This document shows positions 55,128 to 62,775 of a DNA stretch of 64,000 bases, piece by piece (position 1 is the first letter of the stretch; each line of letters opens with the position of its first letter). The translations under genes and the position numbers were made by a program. Source of the DNA: a virus; the IMG/VR virus record IMGVR_UViG_3300042090_000199, positions 1-64,000 of that record. The stretch is one strand, 5' to 3'. Below the pieces are notes generated by a model. It did not search any database. It worked only from the letters and a program-made list of their open reading frames with translations, and was not told the DNA's origin.

Positions 55128-55661
55128 CTAGTAGTCCGGACCTGAGGGAGCACCGCCGTAACCACCTATCGGGCTCCACGGGAAGATGTACTCACCGAAG
55201 TTCACACTGTTCGCAGCATACAGGTCTTCGAAGGGCGACCTGACGTGCAGCGCACGACTACGTAGCCATGAGACCCTAGACAGAGCCTTTCTAACTAGGG
55301 GCCCGACCATGAGAGCATTGTCGTTGTTCAACTTGATTGGTGCACGCATCGTCTGGATAGAATCCAGCTCGAGGCGTGTGAAGAGGTCGGGCTGCTGCTG
55401 CATCCACAGCGTCTGGTATACAACAGCCAACGTCAAGTAGTAATAGTCAGTTGCGCCGACATTTTCGAACCAGTTGTACGTGATCGCTTCCTGAGAACTC
55501 GGATCGGTCCAGGTGAATACATAAGGCCGTCCGGTAAACAGATCGACAATCGATCCTGCATACTGAACCTGGGATAGTGTAACCGTCTGGCCTGTAATGT
55601 TCAGAACATCTGAAGGCATAGCCCAGGTGTTCGAAGCGTTAGCTGCCATCTTGGTCATCAT
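55128..55661 (-). CDS. Head-tail adaptor protein (177 aa)
   Basis: The 177-residue protein, with a helical core (YYYLTLAVVYQTLWMQQQPDLFTRLELDSIQT), resembles gp6/adaptor-like proteins that bind the portal. Its position before the head-closure protein fits. It overlaps the end of the repeat protein by 23 bases. Confidence 0.7.
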   Translation of the reverse strand: MMTKMAANASNTWAMPSDVLNITGQTVTLSQVQYAGSIVDLFTGRPYVFTWTDPSSQEAITYNWFENVGATDYYYLTLAVVYQTLWMQQQPDLFTRLELDSIQTMRAPIKLNNDNALMVGPLVRKALSRVSWLRSRALHVRSPFEDLYAANSVNFGEYIFPWSPIGGYGGAPSGPDY

Positions 55662-57537
55662 CCTCTCTAAGCTTCTGGCGCTCCTGGGCAGCCAAGCGAG
55701 CTCCCTTTATTTGCCTACGTCTAGCTGTGCGAGCCTGCTTAGCACGAGCCCAACTTGCCATAGGAATTTGCTTCTCCCTAACTAGTTGGGCTTCCAGTTG
55801 CAAGATAGGTCTAGGAACCTCCAAGACCAAGTCTCCTCGTGACTCGCATCCGAACATCTCATAGCGCGTCAATGGCAGCATCATGCTGCCACAATTCAGG
55901 AACAGAATCAGCAACACGCCGTTATGCACCACTACACCATTGAGATTCGTGGACACAGTCGGCAGATTCAGCTGCAGGGATCCCGTTTCGCGCCCAACAC
56001 GCCCCACGATGTTAGTCACTACCGTCGGGATCGTCAGCGCTAGCGCTCCCGACTCCGTTAGCTGAACGACTCCTAGCCAGTTATAGATCAAAGGCGCTGG
56101 CAAGACAATATTCAGCTGCCCATGGTAAACCTTGCCCTGCAAGTTTAGGACCGGAGGCGGCAGGTAGATATTCAGCAAACCAGATTCGAGTATACTACGA
56201 CACCCAGGAGGCAAGATGATAATTAGCGCACCTGAGTGCGTCGGGATAATTACATTGCCTGCCAGTGGCATCAGCGGCAGTGGCAACACAATTGACAATG
56301 CGCCGTAGTGAGTTACAACACCCGACAAACTCACGCTTGGAGGCGGCAAGGTCCAAGCAATGAAATTGGTCGGCGTCTTCGCTGTCTGAACGACCTGCTG
56401 CCGTCGATAATGGAAGCGCCGATAAGCTGCACCGCCAGGCTGCTGTACCGGCGAAGGTATCGTGACCAATCCAGACAATGATGTCTGGACTGTAGGTACC
56501 GTAATCGCCAGCGCGCCTGCATGACCGTCGGTTCCAGTCAATGCCGGAACGAGCGTCGGCAATAGGATCGCGAGCGAGCCTGTATGAACCGGAGCACCTG
56601 TTAGCGTCACTACAGGCTTTGGCAAGGTGATAGCCAGGGAGCCCTGGTGCGCGACCTTACCAGATATCGCTGTGACTAGTGTTGGCACCGTAACGGCAAG
56701 CGAGCCCTTATGGACAACTACACCTGTTAGGCTCGTAGTCAGCGTCGGGACTACAATCGTTAGCGATCCAGACTCACAAACCGGATTCGTAACCTGACGC
56801 TGTATTCTGTAACGGCGCCGACGATACTTCGGGCCTCCAAGCTGCTGAGGCTGCGGCGGAGGCGCGAGAGCGGCAGTAGCAAAGAACGTTGCAACGATAG
56901 CAGCATAGTCGGATGACGCAGCGAACGACCCCGAGTATGTGAATGAGCTTATTGAAGAGACAACCTGATACCCGACCAACAGACCAAAGTGCGCGCTGGC
57001 ACTAGTTTCCTGCGTCAGGTTAGTCCAGGGCGAAGTCGGCCCAGTAATCGAGCCGATACCGGACGCATTAAAACCAAGAACGCATCCGATTACTACTTCG
57101 TTCGACTGAGTAGTCGTACCTGACGCCAAAGAAGACCAAGACGAGCTGGCAGTGCCTGGCTGTCCATTCGTCTTATCGACCGGACTAGAAGGAACTATTC
57201 CAGACCATTCCATAACTATGACATCGGCCGAGCCGCTATCAGTTGTAGGAGTGATCGCTATCGAGAGGGCAGTCTGTCCGCCAGCACAGCCTGGGTCCGC
57301 CCACATGAACCCTGTGTTGCTAGCAGATGTTGGATTTCCTACAGGAGCGATAACTTGAGCAAAGTTGCCAGCCGCTCCGCCCAGGGTAATACCGCTGATC
57401 GTTGGGTTGCCTGGACTCGCGCTAGTGCCGAAACAGACAATCAAGCAGTTGCCTGGTCCTGTCGGCGCCAAGGTTACGCCGATCGGCCCGGTAAGCGTCG
57501 CTGTGGTGGCTGGAACGGCTTGGATGAGTGACGCCAT
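55639..57537 (-). CDS. Repeat-containing virion protein (632 aa)
   Basis: Residues 1-222 are a beta-sandwich-like domain (ADVIVMEWSGI, DYAAIVATFF). From 257 the protein has about twelve repeats of roughly 21 residues with pattern G-S-L-x-I-x-x-P-x5-L-x-G-x-V-x-H. Five are regular (257-361), then two basic RRFHYRR-type linkers and less regular copies follow to about 560. The C-terminus is basic and helical. The regular spacing suggests a beta-solenoid or fibre. It lies among head genes, so a capsid fibre is possible. Confidence 0.72.
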   Translation of the reverse strand: MASLIQAVPATTATLTGPIGVTLAPTGPGNCLIVCFGTSASPGNPTISGITLGGAAGNFAQVIAPVGNPTSASNTGFMWADPGCAGGQTALSIAITPTTDSGSADVIVMEWSGIVPSSPVDKTNGQPGTASSSWSSLASGTTTQSNEVVIGCVLGFNASGIGSITGPTSPWTNLTQETSASAHFGLLVGYQVVSSISSFTYSGSFAASSDYAAIVATFFATAALAPPPQPQQLGGPKYRRRRYRIQRQVTNPVCESGSLTIVVPTLTTSLTGVVVHKGSLAVTVPTLVTAISGKVAHQGSLAITLPKPVVTLTGAPVHTGSLAILLPTLVPALTGTDGHAGALAITVPTVQTSLSGLVTIPSPVQQPGGAAYRRFHYRRQQVVQTAKTPTNFIAWTLPPPSVSLSGVVTHYGALSIVLPLPLMPLAGNVIIPTHSGALIIILPPGCRSILESGLLNIYLPPPVLNLQGKVYHGQLNIVLPAPLIYNWLGVVQLTESGALALTIPTVVTNIVGRVGRETGSLQLNLPTVSTNLNGVVVHNGVLLILFLNCGSMMLPLTRYEMFGCESRGDLVLEVPRPILQLEAQLVREKQIPMASWARAKQARTARRRQIKGARLAAQERQKLREDDDQDGS

Positions 57538-57577
57538 CAGCTCACCTCACCTCGCTAGTAGGCGCGCGCCTCCGGAG

Positions 57578-58159
57578 CTAGTTCTCGCCATACACCTTGA
57601 ACTGCTGCAGCGTCGTTGTGTTGCTCGCAGACGATGCCGACCAGGTCCCGAAGAGTTCTAGCCAGAACGGGATCTCATTGTTCAGACCTGTCAGGTTGTT
57701 CGCGAACTGTGCGGTCTGCATGCCAGTGCCCCATGCGCCAGAGGACGCTACGTTGTTCACCCTCGCAGTGCCATTGAACTGCAGCGTAGTCCCAAGGTTA
57801 CCAACAGCCTGACACGTAATGTCGCCGACTAGGTCCCACGTTGCAGTGACAGAAGCCGTAGGTGTCAGCGCGGCTGACGTGAATAGCGTCGCGCCGCCCG
57901 AGCCTGCGATCGTTCCTGCTGCAGCATCGAGACCAGCCGCGAAAATGAACGTTGCCGCACCAGTATTCGCGATCGTGCCTGCCGCCCAAAAGTGGATCGA
58001 CTTGCCAACCGCACTGAAGTACAGTGCCGGAATTAGGCATCGCGGGACTGAGCTAGACGCGATCGCCGAAATAGGCGCCTGCGTCGTGTAGGTGTTCTTG
58101 GTGACCGCAGTCGTTAGCTCGTAGTACAGCTCACCTTGCGTCAGTGTGTAACCAGACAT
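57578..58159 (-). CDS. Beta-rich virion protein (193 aa)
   Basis: The sequence is Ala/Thr/Gly-rich and beta-like (IHFWAAGTIANTGAATFIFAAGLD, TVTATWDLVGDITCQ). Such proteins in actinophages are labelled minor capsid or decoration proteins. It sits between capsid and connectors. Role as decoration is probable. Confidence 0.7.
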   Translation of the reverse strand: MSGYTLTQGELYYELTTAVTKNTYTTQAPISAIASSSVPRCLIPALYFSAVGKSIHFWAAGTIANTGAATFIFAAGLDAAAGTIAGSGGATLFTSAALTPTASVTATWDLVGDITCQAVGNLGTTLQFNGTARVNNVASSGAWGTGMQTAQFANNLTGLNNEIPFWLELFGTWSASSASNTTTLQQFKVYGEN

Positions 58160-58171
58160 GTAACCTCCCTA

Positions 58172-58588
58172 CTACGTAGTCGTCCAGGCGATCGTCGGCG
58201 TACCAGTAATCGCCACGTTGTCGCCGGAGGTGATACCTGTAGACGACAAGTTGAAGTCTGCGCCTGACGTACCGACGGTTCCCTGCAGAAGCGCTGTACT
58301 GCCGGAGTTTAGGACACGAAAGAACGTTGCCGTGCCGGTAGCACTGGCAGTTACTGTGGTCGTCGGGATGTCTAGCGTCTCGACACCACCTGACGGCGCC
58401 GCCCAAGAGGTAGCAGCTGCGAAGGCCCACGTCGCCAGTACAGTGTTACCCGACAAGGCTTCGTTCGGGCCTGTCGGCGGGGTGCCGCTATAGACCACGA
58501 TCGATCCGCCGCCGAACTGGTCAGCAAGCGACGTGCCGCTATGCTGAAGCAGGGCGTTCGCGAACGCGTTCGAGAGGAGAATCGTCAC
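58172..58588 (-). CDS. Virion protein, probable decoration (138 aa)
   Basis: TILLSNAFANALL...IVVYSGTPPTGPNEALSGNTVLATWAF matches a small beta protein often found just after the capsid gene in actinophages. The length and Thr/Gly-rich sequence are consistent with a decoration or head-associated protein. Confidence 0.72.
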   Translation of the reverse strand: MTILLSNAFANALLQHSGTSLADQFGGGSIVVYSGTPPTGPNEALSGNTVLATWAFAAATSWAAPSGGVETLDIPTTTVTASATGTATFFRVLNSGSTALLQGTVGTSGADFNLSSTGITSGDNVAITGTPTIAWTTT

Positions 58589-58596
58589 GATAGCTC

Positions 58597-58929
58597 CTAG
58601 GCGTAACGAACCGCAACGCGGAAGCTATTATCGTCCTTGTTGTAGGGAAGTACGTCACCATCGACGACGTAACCAGCCCTACGAACTCGGTCCTCGACGT
58701 GGTGACGTACAGCCTCGATGCTAGGCTCTATCTCACCTGGGGAAGGATACTCGAACACCGCCCAGCCACCGCCTTGATGACTAGCCCCATCTGGGTTGTA
58801 CTGATCGACGACGAGGTCCTTAGGGGGACGAGGCCTAGCAGTCCTCTTCGGGTTATCCTTGCCACCCTTGGGGTAGGAGTCGCCCTTGCCGACAGCACTC
58901 GCCGACAGTTCCTCTTCGTTCTCGGCCAT
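58597..58929 (-). CDS. Small protein downstream of capsid (110 aa)
   Basis: The N-terminal half is Lys/Pro-rich and probably disordered (YPKGGKDNPKRTARPRPPKD). The C-terminal half is alpha/beta (EPSIEAVRHHVEDRVRRAGYVVDGD). It follows a strong hairpin after the capsid gene. Function unknown. Confidence 0.7.
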   Translation of the reverse strand: MAENEEELSASAVGKGDSYPKGGKDNPKRTARPRPPKDLVVDQYNPDGASHQGGGWAVFEYPSPGEIEPSIEAVRHHVEDRVRRAGYVVDGDVLPYNKDDNSFRVAVRYA

Positions 58930-58946
58930 TGAAGGTCTCCTCTCTA

Positions 58947-58986
58947 GGCGGGGACGGACGGTCTTCCATACCGCCCGTCCCCCGCC
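58947..58986 (-). terminator. Strong hairpin after the capsid gene
   Basis: A 16-bp GC stem with one bulge and one mismatch (58947-58962 with 58970-58986) has a 7-base loop. It lies between the capsid stop (58990) and the next gene. No T-run follows leftward, so it may stabilise capsid mRNA or partly end transcription, giving more capsid than downstream protein. Confidence 0.65.
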
Positions 58987-58989
58987 GAA

Positions 58990-60027
58990 CTAGTTGCAGG
59001 CCTCGAACGCGGCGAACGCGTACTCGACACCCATCGAGAACGCACGCCTCATGCGACCACGCAGGATGGTCGTGTCTGTACCGCTGTACATGGGCGGCAC
59101 GATCTGGAACTCAGGCGTGGCCTGTGGGTTGTTCGGGTTCGTGGTTCTCTTACCCGCGAGCAGGTACAGGCGGTTGCAGAAGATGAGAAGACGGTTACCC
59201 GCCGTACCAGCCGCCGCGGAGCCTGTCGAGCCTGAGTAGTTCGGCACCGCGAACGTCGAAGCAGGAGCGGTCGTGACCGTCGCACCCAGACTCCAGAACA
59301 CCGGGATGCGGAAGATCAGGTCCGGAGTCGGACCCTGGCCGCCGCCGGGGAACCCGCCAGACGACTCCTGGAAGATCGGTCGGCTCTGCCCGTCCACGAT
59401 ACCTCGCAGCTGCTGCCGGAAGTACGGGTGGGCAATGCAGATCATGTCCTCCTCGTTGAAGTAGTCACCCTGTTCGACCTGTCCTAGCGTCGTCGAGAGC
59501 TGTGCGTACGTGACCGCTCCGTGCGACAGCGCTGCACCCGAAGTCAGGTTCGCACCACCGGTGTACCCGTCAGACGCATTGGTGTGACCCAAGCCGTAGT
59601 AGACCGACGTGGTCTGCGCGTTCGTAGCACCCGGCGCCGCGTTGACTCCGAGAGCCGCGTTGTCATAGACCTTGGCGAGAGCCGTACCGATCGCGTTGGA
59701 CTTGGAGTTGATGATGTCAGCGAGGGAGTCCATGATGTCTTCCTCGGCGATGTCAACTTCCGTACCCCACTTGCCGGCGGTCAGAAGCACCGCGTCTTCA
59801 GCGTCGTCGTTGGTACCGAAGCCCTGCGAACCGCCGCCGACCGCGTACGTGCTGCCCTTAGTCACAAGGCCAGCCTGGACACCCTGGTCACGCGACACGT
59901 AGCGTGAATTGGACGTCATCATGATCTGCTGACCGAACGACTCAACAGCGCTGTGCTGGGTGACCCTCTGGATCACCTGGGCCCCGTATTCAACCGGGAT
60001 CCAGTTGGTAAACGTGGACTGAGCCAC
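58990..60027 (-). CDS. Major capsid protein, HK97 type (345 aa)
   Basis: The gene follows scaffold and portal in the standard order. The sequence has an N-arm (QSTFTNWIPVEYGAQVIQRVTQ), the E-loop/A-domain pattern DIAEEDIMDSLADIINSKSNAIGTALAKVYD and a HPYFRQQLRGI segment, matching HK97-fold capsids of actinophages. 345 residues is normal. GC-rich codons and the strong hairpin behind it agree with high expression. Confidence 0.92.
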   Translation of the reverse strand: MAQSTFTNWIPVEYGAQVIQRVTQHSAVESFGQQIMMTSNSRYVSRDQGVQAGLVTKGSTYAVGGGSQGFGTNDDAEDAVLLTAGKWGTEVDIAEEDIMDSLADIINSKSNAIGTALAKVYDNAALGVNAAPGATNAQTTSVYYGLGHTNASDGYTGGANLTSGAALSHGAVTYAQLSTTLGQVEQGDYFNEEDMICIAHPYFRQQLRGIVDGQSRPIFQESSGGFPGGGQGPTPDLIFRIPVFWSLGATVTTAPASTFAVPNYSGSTGSAAAGTAGNRLLIFCNRLYLLAGKRTTNPNNPQATPEFQIVPPMYSGTDTTILRGRMRRAFSMGVEYAFAAFEACN

Positions 60028-60074
60028 GCTTCACCTCCTTTATCAAAGTCGTCACACAGCGGTGGCCGACTTAC

Positions 60075-60815
60075 CTATCTGCGTACTACGCCCTGGCCTA
60101 TGGGCTCAGCCCCCATGACCTGGTCTGCAAGAAGCTGGGCGAAGCCCTTTGGCTCCTGGCGATCCTGCTTGTCCTTCGTCCGCCCGTTACCGGCGCCGCC
60201 GTTCACGTTCGGTGCTCTAGTTCCGCTACCGTTCGCAGGCGCGAACAGATTCGGGAATTCAGTCTTGAGCTCGTCGACCTGGTCGTCGAGACCGATAACC
60301 TCGCCCTCAGCGTCCAGGTCGATCTTGTCGAGATCCAACAGTCTTACGAGCCTAGGAGTATTCGTGCCCTGGACTCCGGCCGCTTCCAGCTTCGCAGCTA
60401 CGAGAGCCTTTACTAGAGGCTCTCGAGTATTGGTTCTGCCTTCTTCGATACCCTGTTCCTTGGCGTCGAGTAGCGCACGCTCTTCTGCCGACGCGTGTTG
60501 GCGCTGAAGCGCCTTAAGATCGGCTGTAGCCTTGCGTGCATCCTGCCTAGCAGCCTGCAACGCCTTCCTCAGACCCGCTGTCGGATCGTCAGGGTCCTGC
60601 TTGGACTGACTCTGCTGCGTGCGGGGCTTAGGCTTCCTGCCCTGGCCCTGCTGAGTGTCGTCCTGGACATCGTCCTGCTGGTCCTGACTATCCGCGCTGT
60701 CGTCCGTAGCGTCGTCGGTTGCGTCGTCAGTAACATCGTCACCAGAAGTATCGTCGGTAACGTCGTCGTCTGTGACATCGTCGTTAACGTCGTCGTTCTG
60801 CGGCCTACCAGGCAT
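60075..60815 (-). CDS. Scaffolding protein (246 aa)
   Basis: The first 55 residues are Asp repeats (VTDDDVTDDTSGDDVTDDA), then a Gln/Lys-rich linker, a coiled coil (about 80-130, AARQDARKATADLKALQRQH) and a soluble end with a helical capsid-binding-type tail. This layout and position between portal and capsid define a phage scaffold. It is removed from the mature head. Confidence 0.85.
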   Translation of the reverse strand: MPGRPQNDDVNDDVTDDDVTDDTSGDDVTDDATDDATDDSADSQDQQDDVQDDTQQGQGRKPKPRTQQSQSKQDPDDPTAGLRKALQAARQDARKATADLKALQRQHASAEERALLDAKEQGIEEGRTNTREPLVKALVAAKLEAAGVQGTNTPRLVRLLDLDKIDLDAEGEVIGLDDQVDELKTEFPNLFAPANGSGTRAPNVNGGAGNGRTKDKQDRQEPKGFAQLLADQVMGAEPIGQGVVRR

Positions 60816-60836
60816 CTCGCCCTCCTATTGGAAGCA

Positions 60837-62363
60837 TCACACTTCCTCGCTAGTTCCCGGCTCACCGGTATCAGACTCCGTAGAGAAGCCCTGACCGGTA
60901 TTAGCCGTCCTAAACTCGATCGTGACTCCCCACGTGTCGAGCTGCTCAGGTGTGTATCCCTGCTCCTCCAAGAGTTGCCGCGGAGGCACCCCGAGCTGTT
61001 CCTTTATTGCCTGTCCCTGCAAGGTATTCAGGTCGTTGACAGTAGCTGCCGGAACCCAGTGGATAGTTACATCCGCAGGAATCGCTTGGCCACGAATCTT
61101 CAACACGAACCTGAAAATGTCTCGCCAAGTCGCACCAAACGACATCTGACGATTGCGCACCTTCTTCGCGAAAGGCGCTTCTAGTACCCTGAGGGACTCT
61201 CCCGACACATTTGACACGATTGGATCGAGGAAATGCATCGGAGTCTGTGAGATAACCGCCATCGCATGCACGTACTGCATGAACGGGTTAAGAAATGCCG
61301 TTGGGTCGCCTACAGGGAACTGTCCATAAGACGTGATGCCCTTCATGAACCAGACCGAAGCAGGATCAGCCGTTAGTTGCGACTTCGGGTCCATGCCCTG
61401 ATCAAGCGTAGCGCCTGAGTCGATCGAGAACGCGAACTCGCCCTCGTCTCCCATAGCCGCTTCGGACGTGTCGTACGCGGGGTCCATGATCGCGTATCGC
61501 TGCGGAAACGCATTGTAGTCGACCGAGGCCATGTGGCTGACGACTAGCTTGTGGATCGCATCCTGCGGCCCATAAGCATTGACATGCTCTGGTACTCCGT
61601 AAGGGTACTCATTACGGAAGTGGAAAACAGGAACTTCGCCGAATGGGTTGACAACAGGCCACTCACCGTTGTCGCTGCTGTCTAGACGCTTCTCCCACTT
61701 AGGCTTTTCACCTGACTGTGGCAGAGGCGCCAGCATGTACTTCTCAACGCGATCCGGGTAGTACAGGTTAGCAAACGTAAAACCACTGTTCGGGTCCTGC
61801 CACCGCTTGATCGCATAACGCTTACGGTTCTCGTTCTCGTCGTCGTAGAACACCCGCATGACACGAGGCGACTGATAAAAGATGTCTACCGATAGCTGGT
61901 TGCCTTCGGAATCCGTCTGACTATCAACATTCGGCCAGACGAACATATAAGCGTCACCGAGCTTGCAGGCCTTCTTCATCACGTCTGGTGCGTGGAGGTC
62001 TAGCTGGTTGTCCTTCCAAGCCTGCCGAATAATGCCAACAGCAGCTTCGTCATCGGAAAAGATCGATGCTACTTCGAGACGTTCAGCAACAGCATCTACA
62101 GGCAGCTTAGCGAAGTTGAAGTTGAACACAACACCGGTCGCACCCATCGCAATGCGCAGGCGTAGCGAGGCGAAGAACTCTGGCATAGACCCGTTGTAGT
62201 ACTGGATAGCCTTCACGAAGTCTGGCTGGGCTTCGTCAAGACTCAAGATCCCGTTGCGTAGATCGGCACCCGGGTCATCGTAAGGCTCAGGAGCCGGACG
62301 AGGTATCGCCATGCCGAGGAACGTATTGCCTGGCATCATCTGACCATGCATGATATCAGTCAT
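60837..62363 (-). CDS. Portal protein (508 aa)
   Basis: The 508-residue protein lies between terminase and scaffold. LPVDAVAERLEVASI, FEVPVFHFRNEYPYGVPEHVNAYGPQDAIHKLVVSHM and TQTPMHFLDPIVSNVSGESLRVLEAP-type segments match SPP1/HK97-type portal proteins of actinophages. Twelve copies would form the DNA gate of the head. ATG 62363 follows GGAGGTGAACAGCG. Confidence 0.92.
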   Translation of the reverse strand: MTDIMHGQMMPGNTFLGMAIPRPAPEPYDDPGADLRNGILSLDEAQPDFVKAIQYYNGSMPEFFASLRLRIAMGATGVVFNFNFAKLPVDAVAERLEVASIFSDDEAAVGIIRQAWKDNQLDLHAPDVMKKACKLGDAYMFVWPNVDSQTDSEGNQLSVDIFYQSPRVMRVFYDDENENRKRYAIKRWQDPNSGFTFANLYYPDRVEKYMLAPLPQSGEKPKWEKRLDSSDNGEWPVVNPFGEVPVFHFRNEYPYGVPEHVNAYGPQDAIHKLVVSHMASVDYNAFPQRYAIMDPAYDTSEAAMGDEGEFAFSIDSGATLDQGMDPKSQLTADPASVWFMKGITSYGQFPVGDPTAFLNPFMQYVHAMAVISQTPMHFLDPIVSNVSGESLRVLEAPFAKKVRNRQMSFGATWRDIFRFVLKIRGQAIPADVTIHWVPAATVNDLNTLQGQAIKEQLGVPPRQLLEEQGYTPEQLDTWGVTIEFRTANTGQGFSTESDTGEPGTSEEV

Positions 62364-62382
62364 CGCTGTTCACCTCCGCACA

Positions 62383-62775
62383 TCAGTAAACCGCCGGCAA
62401 TTGAAATAGTGCTACAACTAGTCCAGTATTCGAGCTAAAGTCAATCTGGATCGTCTTCGTGCCCGACTGCTGTACAATTGAATGAAACGCAGCGATGACG
62501 CCAATTGCGCTCGTCGGCAGGACAATCGGATACGTTGTGGGGCTCAGGCCGGGCAAACCTTGCATACCAACCTGTACAGTCGCAGTACAAGCAGTTGCGC
62601 CAAGGCTAACTCCGAACTGGATCAGACCCGCAACGTTATTGAACTGCACTCCGTTACCCGCGCCTGCGCTCGGCACTACCGCATTAGGGTTACCGCCGGT
62701 AGTCAGCAACGTAGTCAGGTTCGAGATCGCATTGTCTCCGGACAGGAGCGTCGGTGTCAGCGTCACCCTAGTCAT
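62383..62775 (-). CDS. Small beta-rich protein between terminase and portal (130 aa)
   Basis: The product is Gly/Thr/Val-rich with GTKTIQIDFSSNTGLVVALFQLP at the C-terminus, similar to the end of the protein at 50318. A small structural protein between terminase and portal is unusual. It overlaps the terminase stop by eight bases. A decoration role is possible. Confidence 0.7.
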   Translation of the reverse strand: MTRVTLTPTLLSGDNAISNLTTLLTTGGNPNAVVPSAGAGNGVQFNNVAGLIQFGVSLGATACTATVQVGMQGLPGLSPTTYPIVLPTSAIGVIAAFHSIVQQSGTKTIQIDFSSNTGLVVALFQLPAVY

